From: Caulobacter segnis
Lineage (GTDB): Bacteria > Pseudomonadota > Alphaproteobacteria > Caulobacterales > Caulobacteraceae
Length of the DNA: 64,000 nucleotides
Assembly (NCBI RefSeq): GCF_019931575.1
Contig: NZ_CP082923.1
Span: 620,001 to 684,000 of the forward strand
Direction of reading: 5' to 3'
The notes beneath the pieces were generated by a model, which saw only the letters and a list, made by a program, of their open reading frames with translations, made no database searches and was not told the DNA's origin. Position numbers and translations under genes: made by a program. Numbering within the stretch: position 1 is the stretch's first letter; every line of letters starts with the position of its first letter. Positions 8,710 through 17,963 of the stretch are shown piece by piece.

Positions 8710-8883
8710 CTAGTGAAGTCGCGCCCTCAGGCCCTCGATCTCCTCCTTCAGCCGAAGCTTCTGCCGCTTAAGCTCCCTAAGCATCGTTCCGTCGCTACCC
8801 GGTCGACTGGTCTCCTCCTGGATCTTGCGGTCGAGAGTCTCGTGACGGGACCCAAGCTCGCGGATACGGGATTCGATGGCCAT
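8710..8883 (-). CDS. DUF465 (YdcH-like) small protein
   Basis: 57-aa helical protein of the DUF465/YdcH family. It has two short coiled-coil helices around residues 1-25 and 33-55, with the family pattern LRELKRQKLRLKEEIEGL. The chosen ATG (MAIESR) follows an AAGGAG ribosome site 9 nt upstream; a longer reading adds 13 unlikely residues. Function is unknown. A second member of the family lies at 10182-10409. Confidence 0.82.
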   Translation of the reverse strand: MAIESRIRELGSRHETLDRKIQEETSRPGSDGTMLRELKRQKLRLKEEIEGLRARLH

Positions 8884-9012
8884 GGCTGTCGGCTCCTTGC
8901 TGTTGGAGACGAAAGTGAACACCCGCTGCGCGAAGCTGTCAGATCACATATGATTGCAACCGGCCCCGCTTGACGTGGCTCCGCTTGCTCCCATGACGGA
9001 CGAAAATTCACC

Positions 9013-9642
9013 ATGACCGAGGCTTCGAAGACCGTTGATCGCCCAAGGGATCCGGCGCGATTGGTGGTCGGGATCACGGGCGCTTCGGGCGTGGTCTACG
9101 GGCTGCGGACGCTGGACGCGCTGCGCGAACTGGGCGTCGAGAGCCACCTGGTCGTGTCGAAATCGGCGGCGCTGACGCTCACGCAGGAGGCAGGGCTGAG
9201 CATCGCCGAGGTCAACGCCAAGGCCGACGTCGTGCACCGCGCGGCCGATGTCGGGGCCGCGATCGCCTCGGGCTCGTTCCGCACCCTGGGCATGATCGTC
9301 GCGCCCTGTTCGGTGCGGACGATGAGCGAGATCGCCACGGGCGTAACGTCCTCGCTGCTGACCCGGGCCGCCGACGTGACCCTGAAGGAGCGCCGCAACT
9401 TGGTGCTGATGGTGCGCGAGACGCCGCTGCACCTGGGCCACCTGCGCACCCTGACCAAGCTGGCCGAGATGGGCGCGATCATCGCCCCGCCGCTGCCGGC
9501 CTTCTACGCCAAGCCGGCCTCGATCGCCGAGATGGTCGACCAGTCGGTCGGCCGGGCGCTGGACCTGTTCGACCTGTCCTGGACGCCGGTGAAGCGCTGG
9601 GGCGAGGACCTCGAAACGATCGCCGGCAAGGGGGAAGGTTAA
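9013..9642 (+). CDS. ubiX: flavin prenyltransferase UbiX
   Basis: 209-aa flavoprotein that prenylates FMN to make the cofactor of UbiD decarboxylases, feeding ubiquinone biosynthesis. The N-terminal FMN-binding GITGASGVVYG motif, the APCSVRTMSEIATG segment and the late RRNLVLMVRETPLHLGHL region are all diagnostic. UbiD is not in the window. The downstream DUF2390 gene starts 5 nt after the stop, so the two are probably co-transcribed. Confidence 0.93.
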   Translation: MTEASKTVDRPRDPARLVVGITGASGVVYGLRTLDALRELGVESHLVVSKSAALTLTQEAGLSIAEVNAKADVVHRAADVGAAIASGSFRTLGMIVAPCSVRTMSEIATGVTSSLLTRAADVTLKERRNLVLMVRETPLHLGHLRTLTKLAEMGAIIAPPLPAFYAKPASIAEMVDQSVGRALDLFDLSWTPVKRWGEDLETIAGKGEG

Positions 9643-9647
9643 CGCGC

Positions 9648-10121
9648 ATGCGCCCCTCGAAGGGACTTTGGGACTGGGCCTTGGACGTCTATGCGCGACA
9701 ACCTGTCGCGGAGGCCTGCCTGCACCTGCAGGACGCCCACGGCCAGAACGTGCCGTACCTGCTGTGGGCCGCCTGGATGGCCGGGGAGGGGCGCGCCGCC
9801 GACCTCAAGGACGCCGCCCGGATGATGCGCGTCTGGGACGCCGAGGTCGGCGCGCCCCTGCGCGGCGTGCGCCGGGCCTTGAAGCCTCCGCGCCCTCCGG
9901 TCGACGAGGCGGCCAAGGAAGCGCTGCGCGACGCGGTGAAGGCCGTCGAGCTGAAGGGCGAGCGGGTCCTGATGGAAAGTCTCGAGGCCTTGAGCGGCCC
10001 GCCAGGCGCGCCGATCGCGGTTCTGGACGGTCTGGTCGCCGCCGCCGAGGCCTCCGGCGATCCACCGCGCCGCGCCGCGTTGGAAAAGCTGGCCGCCGCC
10101 CTTGCAAAGCCGGCCGGGTGA
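9648..10121 (+). CDS. TIGR02444/DUF2390 family protein
   Basis: 157-aa helical, probably cytoplasmic protein. The N-terminal region WDWALDVYARQPVAEACLHLQ and the LLWAAWMAG segment match the TIGR02444/DUF2390 family of unknown function. The C-terminal half is Ala/Pro-rich and less conserved-looking. It lies 5 nt after ubiX and 60 nt before a DUF465 gene on the same strand, suggesting one operon. Confidence 0.8.
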   Translation: MRPSKGLWDWALDVYARQPVAEACLHLQDAHGQNVPYLLWAAWMAGEGRAADLKDAARMMRVWDAEVGAPLRGVRRALKPPRPPVDEAAKEALRDAVKAVELKGERVLMESLEALSGPPGAPIAVLDGLVAAAEASGDPPRRAALEKLAAALAKPAG

Positions 10122-10181
10122 GCGCCTTTACCGGTCGTCAGCCTTTGCTATCTATCACGCTGATTGGGGCCACCTGAGACC

Positions 10182-10409
10182 ATGTCCATGAACGACGATG
10201 ATCCGTCGGACGACACCGACATCGCGATCGAACGTCGCCTCGCCGACCTGCGCGAGGAGCACAAGGATCTCGACGACGCGATCCGGGCCCTGGAAGAGCG
10301 CTACCAGCCCGACATGCTGCAGATCGCCCGCCTGAAGAAGAAGAAGCTGGCCCTCAAGGACGAGATCGGCCGGCTGGAAGACCGGCTGACCCCGGACATC
10401 ATCGCCTAG
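10182..10409 (+). CDS. DUF465 (YdcH-like) small protein, second copy
   Basis: 75-aa highly charged protein of the DUF465 family. The motif QIARLKKKKLALKDEIGRLEDR (second helix) parallels the RELKRQKLRLKEEI helix of the copy at 8710-8883. It has an acidic N-terminal tail (NDDDPSDDTD). The ATG at 10182 is preferred; an upstream in-frame start at 10164 adds six residues. Function is unknown. It ends 12 nt from the convergent receiver gene. Confidence 0.82.
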   Translation: MSMNDDDPSDDTDIAIERRLADLREEHKDLDDAIRALEERYQPDMLQIARLKKKKLALKDEIGRLEDRLTPDIIA

Positions 10410-10421
10410 GATCCGGAAGGG

Positions 10422-10784
10422 TCAGGCCGCCTCGCGGGCGGCTTCCAGCGCGCGGACCGTCTGCAGCAGGCGGCCGGGGGTGATGGGCTTTTCCAGGCGC
10501 GCGTCGGCATGCTGGTCGGCCTTCAGGAGGCGCGGGTCGCAGGCCGAGGCCATCAGGGTGGCGGTGTCGGGGCGCGCCTTGCGCACGGCGCTGACCAGCT
10601 CGCCGCCGTTCATGCGCGGCATCGAGTGGTCGGTGATCACCAGGTCCGGCGCGAAGCTCTCCAGGGCCTCGAAGGCCTCCTGGCCGTCCAGGCACAACAG
10701 AACCTCGAACCCCGCCTCGGTCAGGGTGATTTCGTAGATCATCGAGAGGACGGGATCGTCCTCGGCGACCAGAATACGCTGCAT
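10422..10784 (-). CDS. single-domain response regulator
   Basis: 120-aa stand-alone receiver domain, CheY/DivK-like in size. It keeps the acidic pocket (AEDD, residues 8-10), the phospho-acceptor D52 in VITDHSMPRMNG and the conserved K99 in EKP. The usual Thr/Ser switch position falls in ATLMASAC. There is no output domain, so it must signal through protein contacts. It has no cognate kinase beside it. The ATG at 10784 gives the expected start MQRILVAEDD. Confidence 0.88.
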   Translation of the reverse strand: MQRILVAEDDPVLSMIYEITLTEAGFEVLLCLDGQEAFEALESFAPDLVITDHSMPRMNGGELVSAVRKARPDTATLMASACDPRLLKADQHADARLEKPITPGRLLQTVRALEAAREAA

Positions 10785-10928
10785 GCGACCCGCCCAGTCA
10801 TGCTTAACAGACCATGAACGTGTTACCGCACCCAACGGGTTCCAGTCGCCGTGCGATAAGGTCGCATGACCGGCGGTTGTGAGCTTAGCCTTTGAACGTG
10901 TTCGCGGTTTTCCGGGCGCCTCGAAGGC

Positions 10929-11648
10929 TCAGCCGGCCAGGGCCTTGCGCTTGCGCACGAACATGGCCGCGTCGGCCTCGGCCAGCGAGACCTCGGGATC
11001 GGCCCCAGGCTCGATCTCGCGCACGCCGAACGACACGTGCAGGGGCGCCGACCACTCGCCGAACTCGACCGGCTTGGAGCGGATGGCGTCGGCCAGGGTG
11101 TGGGCCTTGGCCATGGCCGTCTCCTTGTCGGCCTGAGACAGCAGCACGGCGAACTCGTCGCCGCCCATGCGGCCCACCAGGTCGCTCTCGCGGACATTGG
11201 CCAGCAGGCGCTTGGCCACCGCCTTCAGCGCCTCGTCGCCGGCGGCGTGGCCGAAGCGGTCGTTGACGCTCTTGAAGTTGTCCAGGTCGAAGAACACCAG
11301 GCTGGCGGATGAGCCGTAACGCTGGGCGAAGGCCGAGACGCGCTTGGTCTCGCGCAGGAACGCCCGGCGGTTGAGCACCGGGGTCAGGGCGTCCATGTCG
11401 GCCAGGCCCTGGGCCTCGTTCAGGCGCAGCTTCAGGACCGAGACCTCGTTTCGCAGATCCTCGATCTCGCTCATCAGGGTCGTGAGGGCCTCGACCACCT
11501 TCGGGGTCAGATCGGTCTCGCCGAGGCCGAGGAAGGCGGCGCTGTCGGGCGCGGAAACCTCGCGGGTGGCCACCTGGGCCCCGGCGCGGACCAGAGCGCG
11601 CTTGCGGATGGCGGCGAAGGGTTCGGTCCGGGCGCCGGTAATCTTCAT
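10929..11648 (-). CDS. GGDEF diguanylate cyclase
   Basis: 239-aa protein with a C-terminal GGDEF domain. The active-site GGDEF is at residues 162-166, and an inhibitory I-site RESD (153-156) sits the canonical five residues upstream. It is therefore predicted to make cyclic di-GMP under product feedback. The N-terminal 60 residues have no recognised domain, followed by a coiled coil at about 52-80 that would support dimerisation. No membrane segment, so cytoplasmic. Cyclic di-GMP controls the swarmer-to-stalked transition in Caulobacter; which step this enzyme serves is not visible. Confidence 0.92.
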   Translation of the reverse strand: MKITGARTEPFAAIRKRALVRAGAQVATREVSAPDSAAFLGLGETDLTPKVVEALTTLMSEIEDLRNEVSVLKLRLNEAQGLADMDALTPVLNRRAFLRETKRVSAFAQRYGSSASLVFFDLDNFKSVNDRFGHAAGDEALKAVAKRLLANVRESDLVGRMGGDEFAVLLSQADKETAMAKAHTLADAIRSKPVEFGEWSAPLHVSFGVREIEPGADPEVSLAEADAAMFVRKRKALAG

Positions 11649-11852
11649 GACCTTACGGGGAATCGATATGGCACAGCTTCAGCATGGTTAACGGGAACCG
11701 TGTTCGATGCAATTGGGGGCGCCGATAAGTCGCACGAGCATGGCGACGCTTGCCTGCTTATGACGCGACTTGTGTCGTTTTGGGCTTGCGCCGAGGGGAC
11801 GGCGCGCATACGGGGCGGCTTTCCTTCGCCCAGCGCCGAGAGGAACGACGCC

Positions 11853-12344
11853 ATGGCCGCCACCACCCCGCCTGTCGCCATCATCATGGGCAGCCGCTCG
11901 GACTGGCCGACCATGAAGGGCGCGGCCGACGCGCTGGACAGCCTGGGCGTGCCCTACGAGGCCAAGGTCGTCTCGGCCCACCGCACCCCGCAGCGCCTGT
12001 TCGACTTCGCCACGGGCGCCGAGAAGGCGGGCTACAAGGTGATCATCGCCGGGGCCGGCGGCGCGGCCCACCTGCCGGGCATGGCCGCCTCGATGACCAA
12101 CCTGCCGGTGCTGGGCGTGCCGGTGCAGTCCAAGGCCCTCAGCGGCCTGGATTCCCTGCTCTCCATCGTCCAGATGCCGGGCGGCATTCCCGTGGCGACC
12201 CTGGCGATCGGCGAGGCCGGGGCCAAGAACGCCGGCCTTCTGGCCGCTCAGATCCTGGCGCTGTCGGATTCGGCCCTGGCCCAGCGCCTGTCGGCCTTCC
12301 GCGCCGCCCAGACCGACAGCGTCGCCGAGAGCGTCGAGGACTGA
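11853..12344 (+). CDS. purE: N5-carboxyaminoimidazole ribonucleotide mutase PurE
   Basis: 163-aa class I PurE, converting N5-CAIR to CAIR in purine synthesis. It has the substrate-binding start GSRSDWPTM, the SAHRTPQRL motif with the catalytic His, and the [12 protein letters not shown] loop. The ATG at 11853 follows GAGAGGA; upstream in-frame starts lie in leader sequence. It is followed by purK after 5 nt. The 204-nt region upstream has no gene I can support and should contain the purEK promoter. Confidence 0.95.
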   Translation: MAATTPPVAIIMGSRSDWPTMKGAADALDSLGVPYEAKVVSAHRTPQRLFDFATGAEKAGYKVIIAGAGGAAHLPGMAASMTNLPVLGVPVQSKALSGLDSLLSIVQMPGGIPVATLAIGEAGAKNAGLLAAQILALSDSALAQRLSAFRAAQTDSVAESVED

Positions 12345-12349
12345 CAGAC

Positions 12350-13435
12350 ATGCCTTCGTTCCCGCTCGTTCCCGGCTCGACCATCGGCATCCTCGGCGGG
12401 GGACAGCTGGGCCGCATGCTGGCCCTGGCCGCCGCCCGCCTGGGCTTCGACGTCGTCATCCAGGACCCGGAGGAGAACGCGCCCGCCGGCCGCGTCGCCG
12501 CCCGCCAGATCGTCGCGGCCTATGACGACCGCTGGGCCCTGAAGCGCCTGGCCGAGGCCTGCGACGTCGTCACCTACGAGTTTGAGAACGTCCCGGCCGA
12601 CACGGTGTCGGAGCTGACCGCCCTGGGCGCGGTGGTCTCGCCTGGCGCCAAGGCCCTGGCCGCCGCCCAGGATCGCGTGGTCGAGAAGAGCTTCCTGGCC
12701 GAGATCGGCGTGCCGACCGTGGCCTTCGCCGCCGTCCACGACAGCGACAGCCTGGCTGCCGCCGTCGCCAAGATCGGCGCCCCGTCGCTGCTGAAGACCC
12801 GCCGCGAGGGCTATGACGGCAAGGGCCAGGCCTGGATCCAGAAGGCCAAGGACGCCGAGGCCGCCTTCGACAAGATCGGCCGCCAGGCCGCGATCCTCGA
12901 GGCCCCGGCCGACTTCGGGCGCGAGCTGTCGGTGATCGCCGCGCGCGGCCGCGACGGCGAGATCGCCTGCTATCCGGTCAGCGAGAACCATCACGAGGGC
13001 GGCGTCCTGCGTCGCACCGTGGCCCCGGCCAAGATCACGCCGACGACCCGCGACCAGGCCGAGTCGATCGCCGCCAAGATCCTGACCGCCCTGGACTATG
13101 TCGGCGTCATCGGCGTCGAGCTGTTCGAGCTCTCCGGCGGCAAGCTGCTGGTCAACGAGTTCGCCCCGCGCGTCCACAACACTGGCCACTGGACCCAGGA
13201 CGGCTGCGAGGTCGACCAGTTCGAGCAGCACATCCGCGCCGTCGCCGGCTGGCCGCTGGGCCCGACCGCGCCGCACCACCATGTCGAGATGACCAACCTG
13301 CTGGGCGCCGACGTCGACGCCTGGAAGAAGCTGGCCGCCGAGCCCGAAACCCGCGTCCATCTCTACGGCAAGGGCCAGGCGCGCCCCGGCCGCAAGATGG
13401 GCCACGTCAATCGGTTGCGGTCCCTGAAGGACTAG
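12350..13435 (+). CDS. purK: N5-carboxyaminoimidazole ribonucleotide synthase PurK
   Basis: 361-aa ATP-grasp ligase that makes N5-CAIR from AIR, bicarbonate and ATP, the substrate of PurE encoded just upstream. It shows the N-terminal IGILGGGQLGRMLALAAARLG, the ATP-grasp core SLLKTRREGYDGKGQ, and the late NEFAPRVHNTGHWTQDGC motif. It forms a purEK operon. Its last 29 nt overlap the convergent acyltransferase gene, an uncommonly long tail-to-tail overlap. Confidence 0.95.
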   Translation: MPSFPLVPGSTIGILGGGQLGRMLALAAARLGFDVVIQDPEENAPAGRVAARQIVAAYDDRWALKRLAEACDVVTYEFENVPADTVSELTALGAVVSPGAKALAAAQDRVVEKSFLAEIGVPTVAFAAVHDSDSLAAAVAKIGAPSLLKTRREGYDGKGQAWIQKAKDAEAAFDKIGRQAAILEAPADFGRELSVIAARGRDGEIACYPVSENHHEGGVLRRTVAPAKITPTTRDQAESIAAKILTALDYVGVIGVELFELSGGKLLVNEFAPRVHNTGHWTQDGCEVDQFEQHIRAVAGWPLGPTAPHHHVEMTNLLGADVDAWKKLAAEPETRVHLYGKGQARPGRKMGHVNRLRSLKD

Positions 13436-14405
13436 CCAACGGACGGATCGCCGGCGCCTCGTCTCCACCCAGGCGGGCCTTGAGGCGCAGGGCCGGCTTC
13501 TCGACCAGGAACCAGGACAGGGCCGCGAACGGCAGGGTCAGGGCCAGCGAGGTCGCGAGGTTCAGCTGGCGCCCCTCGGCCAGCCATTGCTGCAGCGGGA
13601 AGCTGTAGATGTAGAGGCCGTACGACAGGTCGGCCGGCGGCTTGGGCAGGTCGACCTGGCCCAGTCGCAGCACCGCCAGCGGCAGGCCCAGGAACCAGGC
13701 GGGCGTGGCCAGCAGGACCAGCGAGGCCAGCACCATCCAGAGCCTGGGCCGAACCCGCCCGAGGTGCAGGGCCGCGCCGGTCAGGAATAGGAAGCCGTTC
13801 AGGGCGGCGAGGTGGGCGATGCGGAAGAGGTCGCCGCGCGCGTCCAGGCCGCTCAGGTGAAGCGCGGCCGCCACGATCGCCGCCAGGCCGGCCAACGCCG
13901 CCAGGGTCCGGGCGTTCACCTGGCGCGCCGCGCCAAGGACGGCCAGGGCGAGATAGGCGGTGAACTCCAGGCGCAGCGTCCAGAGCGAGCCGTTGACGAT
14001 CCCGGCCACGGGCGCGGCCAGGAAGACCCCGGGCAACGCATAGGTCACCGCGTACAGCGACAGGTTCCTCAGCACATAGCCGGAGGGCTCGGGGTCCAGC
14101 AGATAGGCGCGGGGGCTCAGCGACGTAACAAGCGGCCCCAGGACGAAGGCGGTCAGGACCAGGGCGACCAGCAGGCCGGGAAAGATCCGCAAGGCCCGCT
14201 TGGCCAGGAAGGTCGAGGTCTTCGGCGCGCGCTCCAGGCTGCCGGCCACCAGGGCCCCGCTGATCACGAAGAAGATCCCGACCCCCAGCGCGCCGGGATC
14301 CAGGCCCGACCCCAGCATCAGCGGCGGCTGTCCGTTCAGGACGCGCGCGTGATGGGCGACCACCAGGATCGCCGCGATCAGCCGTAGATAATCGAAACCG
14401 CCCAT
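13407..14405 (-). CDS. acyltransferase 3 family membrane protein
   Basis: 332-aa integral membrane protein with about ten hydrophobic helices. The N-terminus FDYLRLIAAILVVAHHARV, with the paired His, and the SLWTLRLEFTAYL segment are hallmarks of the acyltransferase_3/OafA family. Members O-acetylate exported polysaccharides or lipids. The C-terminal SYGLYIYSFPLQQ and FLVEKPALRLK complete the family pattern. Its acceptor is unknown and no polysaccharide cluster is adjacent. The 3' end overlaps purK by 29 nt; the last 20 or so residues are poorly conserved-looking, so the overlap may be a late extension. Confidence 0.87.
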   Translation of the reverse strand: MGGFDYLRLIAAILVVAHHARVLNGQPPLMLGSGLDPGALGVGIFFVISGALVAGSLERAPKTSTFLAKRALRIFPGLLVALVLTAFVLGPLVTSLSPRAYLLDPEPSGYVLRNLSLYAVTYALPGVFLAAPVAGIVNGSLWTLRLEFTAYLALAVLGAARQVNARTLAALAGLAAIVAAALHLSGLDARGDLFRIAHLAALNGFLFLTGAALHLGRVRPRLWMVLASLVLLATPAWFLGLPLAVLRLGQVDLPKPPADLSYGLYIYSFPLQQWLAEGRQLNLATSLALTLPFAALSWFLVEKPALRLKARLGGDEAPAIRPLASPSGTATD

Positions 14406-14579
14406 CGTCCCCTTGGTCCCCGCTCCCGCTTAGATCGCGACGAGGGCGCGAGAGCAAGCTCGGCGGGAGGGGCGAACCCGTCGCCTCCCTACTCACCTTC
14501 AGCGGCCAGCCGCGTGAAGCGGCGGGCGTGCGTCCTCGCGAGCGGTCATGCTATGGCCGCCCTGGAAAGGCGGTACACC

Positions 14580-15287
14580 ATGGCCGAACAGGCGCTCATC
14601 GGATTGATCGGCGGCATGAGCTGGGAAAGCTCGGCCCAGTACTATCGGCTGATCAACGAGGCCGTACGCGATCGCTTGGGCGGCGTGGCCTCGGCGCGGA
14701 CCCTGATGTGGTCGTTCGACTTCGCCGAGATCGAGCGCCTGCAGCACGCCGGGCGCTGGCCCGAGCTGGCGCGCCGCCTGGCCGACGCGGCCCGGGCGCT
14801 GGAAGCCGGCGGGGCCGACTTCCTCGTGCTCTGCACCAACACCATGCACCGCGAGGCCGACGAGATCGAGGCGGCGGTCCATATTCCGCTGCTGCACATC
14901 GCCGACCCGACCGGCGCGGCGATCACGGCCGCGGGCCTGTCGACCGTCGGCCTGCTGGGCACGGCCTTCACCATGGAGCACGACTTCTACCGCGGCCGCC
15001 TGGAGAAGCGGCACGGCCTGACCGTGCTGACGCCCGAGGCCGAGGACCGCGCCGCCGTGCACCGGATCATCTACGAGGAGCTGGTCGCCGGCCGCGTCCT
15101 GGACGCCTCGCGCGAGGTCTACAAGGCGGTGATCCAGAGACTGGTGGAGCGCGGGGCCCAGGCGGTCATCCTGGGCTGCACCGAGATCATGCTGCTGATC
15201 TCGCAGGAGGACAGCCCCGTCCCGGTGTTCGACACCACGACCCTGCACGCCCTGGCGGCGGTGGACCGGGCGCTGGCCCAGGCCTAG
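14580..15287 (+). CDS. aspartate/glutamate racemase family protein (YgeA-like)
   Basis: 235-aa PLP-independent amino-acid racemase. Both catalytic cysteines are present: C85 in LCTNTMH and C200 in LGCTEI, about the expected distance apart. The N-terminal IGLIGGMSWESSAQYY is typical of the YgeA group with broad specificity. Activity on aspartate or another amino acid cannot be decided. The ATG at 14580 follows GGAAAGG; an upstream ATG at 14553 is less likely. Its TAG stop shares the palindrome CTAG with the stop of the convergent PBP gene. Confidence 0.87.
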   Translation: MAEQALIGLIGGMSWESSAQYYRLINEAVRDRLGGVASARTLMWSFDFAEIERLQHAGRWPELARRLADAARALEAGGADFLVLCTNTMHREADEIEAAVHIPLLHIADPTGAAITAAGLSTVGLLGTAFTMEHDFYRGRLEKRHGLTVLTPEAEDRAAVHRIIYEELVAGRVLDASREVYKAVIQRLVERGAQAVILGCTEIMLLISQEDSPVPVFDTTTLHALAAVDRALAQA

Positions 15288-17356
15288 TCGGGCGTCGTCG
15301 GCGGGCCGGGCTCGGGCTCCGGCGGCGGGGCTCCGGCGTCCTCCAGTTCGGCCGCGGCGCGGGCGAACTCGGCGGCCAGGGTCTCGTAATAGCCGTTGCG
15401 CGGGTCAGGCTGGGTCTCGACCACGGGGTCGGGCAGCAGCCAGTCGAAGTCGCGGATCGCCAGGGTCTGGTGGGCCGTGACCATGAAGCGCCGCCACAGG
15501 GTGGCCGGGATGTCGCCGCCGACAATCCGGTTCATCGGCTTCTCGTCGTCATTGCCGACCCAGACGCCGGTCACATAGTCGGGCGTGAAGCCGACGAACC
15601 AGGCGTCGCGCCAGTTCTGGCTGGTGCCGGTCTTGCCCGCCGCGGGGCGATCGAAGGCGGCGCGCTTGCCCGTGCCGTCGGTGATCACCTTCTGCATCAT
15701 CCGCACCATGATGCTGGCGTTGCCGATGTCGTAGACCCGGCGCTCGCCGACCGGCGGCTGGTGGGCGTAGAGCGGGTGGCCGCCCTGGGTCGAGATCGAC
15801 TCGATCAGATAGGGCTCCACCCGCACGCCACCCTGCTGGAAGACCTGGAAGCCCGAGGTCAGCTGCAGCAGGGTCACCTCGTACGAGCCCAGGGCCACCG
15901 ACAGGTCGGGGGCGGGCGGCAGGGTGGTGATCCCGAAGCGGCGCACCAGGTCACCGATCGCCGCCCCGCCGACCTCCTGGCCCAGCTTGACGGCCACGGT
16001 GTTGGTCGAGGTGATCAGGGCCTGCTCGACGGTCATGGGTCCGGCGTAACCGCCGCCGTAGTTCTCGGGCGCCCAGTCGCCGATCTTGATCGGTTCGTCG
16101 ACGCGGATGTCGGTCGGCAGCACGCCCCGCTCGACGGCGGCGGCGTAGATGAACGGCTTGAAGCTCGAGCCCGGCTGGCGGCGGGCCTGGACGGCGCGGT
16201 TGAACGGGCTTTCGCCATAGCCCGTACCGCCGACCATGGCGCGGATCGCCCCGTCGGTCCCCAGCGACAGCAGGGCCGCCTGGCTGGCGCCCGACCGCTG
16301 GGCCTCGGTGGTCATGGTCTGGCGCACGGCCTCGGCGCCCTCGCGCTGCAGGACCGGGTCGATGGTCAGGCGCACCACCAGGTCGGGGGCGTTCTGGCCG
16401 GCGACCTTGACCGCCTCGGCGGTGGCGTAGTCCAGCACCCAGCCGTAGTCGCCCTCGTCCTGCAGGGCGAGGCCGGAGAGCTGCGGGGTGTCTTCCAGGG
16501 CGAGCCGCTCCTGCTGGGCGGTGATCCAGCCTTCCTTGCGCATGTTGGCCAGGATCAGGCGGGAGCGGGCCAGGGCGCGCTGCATGTCCTTGTTCAGGGC
16601 CAGGCGCGAGGGGGCCTTGGGCAGGCTGGCCAGCAGCGCCGCCTCCGACAGCGTCAGCTGGCTGGCGGGCTTGTCGAAATAGGTCTGGGCCGCGCCGTCG
16701 ATCCCATAGGTGCCGGCCCCGAAATAGATGCGGTTCAGATAGAGCTCGAGAATCTCGTCCTTGGAGAGGACCTGCTCCAGCCGCCAGGCCAGCAGCATCT
16801 CCTGCAGCTTGCGCTTCACGACCCGGTCCGGGGTTAGGAACAGGCCCTTGGCCAGTTGCTGGGTCAGGGTCGAGGCGCCCTGCACAGTGCGTCCGGCGCG
16901 CCAGTTGACCCAGGCGGCCCGGGCGATGCCCGGGACGTCGATCGGCCCGTGCTGGTAGAAGCGCCGGTCCTCGGCGGCCAGGAAGGCGCGGGGCACATGG
17001 GGCGGCAGCTCGCCGACGGTGATGCGCCGGCCATAGCGCGGACCGCGGGAGGCGATCACCTGGCCGTAGCGGTCCTCGAATCGGATGCCGGGCGCGCGGT
17101 TGACCGCGAACAGCGCCTGGCGCGAGGGCAGCTGCGGCGTATCCTTCAGATAGGTGTTCCAGACGTAGTACGCCCCCGCGCCGGCCGTGATCAGGCCCAG
17201 CAGCAGCGTGGCCGCCAGCACGCCCAGGATCCACGCCCAGACGCGCGAACGCTTGCGGGCGGCGGCCTGCTTCAGGTCGGCGCGGAACGGCGTCTCGGGC
17301 CCCTCTGGGGCCTCGAGCGGCGGCTTGTCTTCGGGGGCTGGCGTCCAGTCGGTCAC
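15284..17356 (-). CDS. class A penicillin-binding protein (PBP1A family)
   Basis: 690-aa bifunctional peptidoglycan synthase. A short cytoplasmic tail precedes a membrane anchor at about 40-63. The glycosyltransferase domain (about 75-245) has the catalytic E129 in AAEDRRFY and the GASTLTQQLAKG motif. The transpeptidase domain has S397-SFK400, S450-T-N452 and K575-TGT. All active-site motifs are intact. Caulobacter has several paralogues (PbpX, PbpY, PbpC, Pbp1A, PbpZ), and I cannot say which this is. The C-terminus is a Pro/Glu-rich tail. Confidence 0.93.
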   Translation of the reverse strand: MTDWTPAPEDKPPLEAPEGPETPFRADLKQAAARKRSRVWAWILGVLAATLLLGLITAGAGAYYVWNTYLKDTPQLPSRQALFAVNRAPGIRFEDRYGQVIASRGPRYGRRITVGELPPHVPRAFLAAEDRRFYQHGPIDVPGIARAAWVNWRAGRTVQGASTLTQQLAKGLFLTPDRVVKRKLQEMLLAWRLEQVLSKDEILELYLNRIYFGAGTYGIDGAAQTYFDKPASQLTLSEAALLASLPKAPSRLALNKDMQRALARSRLILANMRKEGWITAQQERLALEDTPQLSGLALQDEGDYGWVLDYATAEAVKVAGQNAPDLVVRLTIDPVLQREGAEAVRQTMTTEAQRSGASQAALLSLGTDGAIRAMVGGTGYGESPFNRAVQARRQPGSSFKPFIYAAAVERGVLPTDIRVDEPIKIGDWAPENYGGGYAGPMTVEQALITSTNTVAVKLGQEVGGAAIGDLVRRFGITTLPPAPDLSVALGSYEVTLLQLTSGFQVFQQGGVRVEPYLIESISTQGGHPLYAHQPPVGERRVYDIGNASIMVRMMQKVITDGTGKRAAFDRPAAGKTGTSQNWRDAWFVGFTPDYVTGVWVGNDDEKPMNRIVGGDIPATLWRRFMVTAHQTLAIRDFDWLLPDPVVETQPDPRNGYYETLAAEFARAAAELEDAGAPPPEPEPGPPTTPD

Positions 17357-17411
17357 GATCTCGAGTCAGGCTCCATTTGGTCGCCAACTAAATCGGGTTT
17401 AGGACGGCGCC

Positions 17412-17903
17412 ATGACGCTGCGCAAACCTTTCTGGGAGACCAAGACGCTCTCCGAGATGACCGTCCCCGAATGGGAGAGCCTGTGCGACGGCTGTGGTCT
17501 CTGCTGCCTGGTCCGCTTCGAGGACGAGGACACCGGTGAGATCATCCCGACGCGGGTGCACTGCCAACTGTTCGACGAGCATCTCTGCCGCTGCAAGGAC
17601 TATCCGAACCGCAAGAAGACGGTGCCGGACTGCATCAAGCTGACGCCGTACAACATCGAGGAGCTGGAGTGGATGCCGCCCTCCTGCGCCTATCGCCGGC
17701 TGTACGAGGGCAAGGACCTGCCCTTGTGGCATCCGTTGATCACCGGCGACCCGGAGAGCACCCACAAGGCCGGCGTCTCGGTGCGCGACCAGACGGTGTC
17801 GGAGCTCAGCTTCGACGACGCCGAGGACGCCCTGGACTTCACGGCGACCGACCTGATGCGCGATCGCGGGGACGATCCCTACGAGCCGGACGCGGAAGAC
17901 TGA
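17412..17903 (+). CDS. YcgN/UPF0260 family cysteine-cluster protein
   Basis: 163-aa cytoplasmic protein of the UPF0260 (YcgN) family. Seven or more conserved cysteines occur in the pattern CDGCGLCC (residues 25-32), [12 protein letters not shown] and PDC/PSC. This is a probable metal or iron-sulfur binding cluster. The function of the family is unknown. It is divergent from the PBP gene across a 55-nt gap, so both promoters are compact. The C-terminus is acidic. Confidence 0.85.
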   Translation: MTLRKPFWETKTLSEMTVPEWESLCDGCGLCCLVRFEDEDTGEIIPTRVHCQLFDEHLCRCKDYPNRKKTVPDCIKLTPYNIEELEWMPPSCAYRRLYEGKDLPLWHPLITGDPESTHKAGVSVRDQTVSELSFDDAEDALDFTATDLMRDRGDDPYEPDAED

Positions 17904-17963
17904 CGGCGCCTTGCGCCGAACGTTGTTCTCCCCATCTCCGGTAGAGCTTCCCCGGAGCAACGC

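Noticed and set aside
11727..11771. AAGTCGC/GCGACTT inverted repeat in the purE leader as a possible riboswitch
   Set aside because: Only 7-bp arms separated by 31 nt, and I see no purine-riboswitch core.
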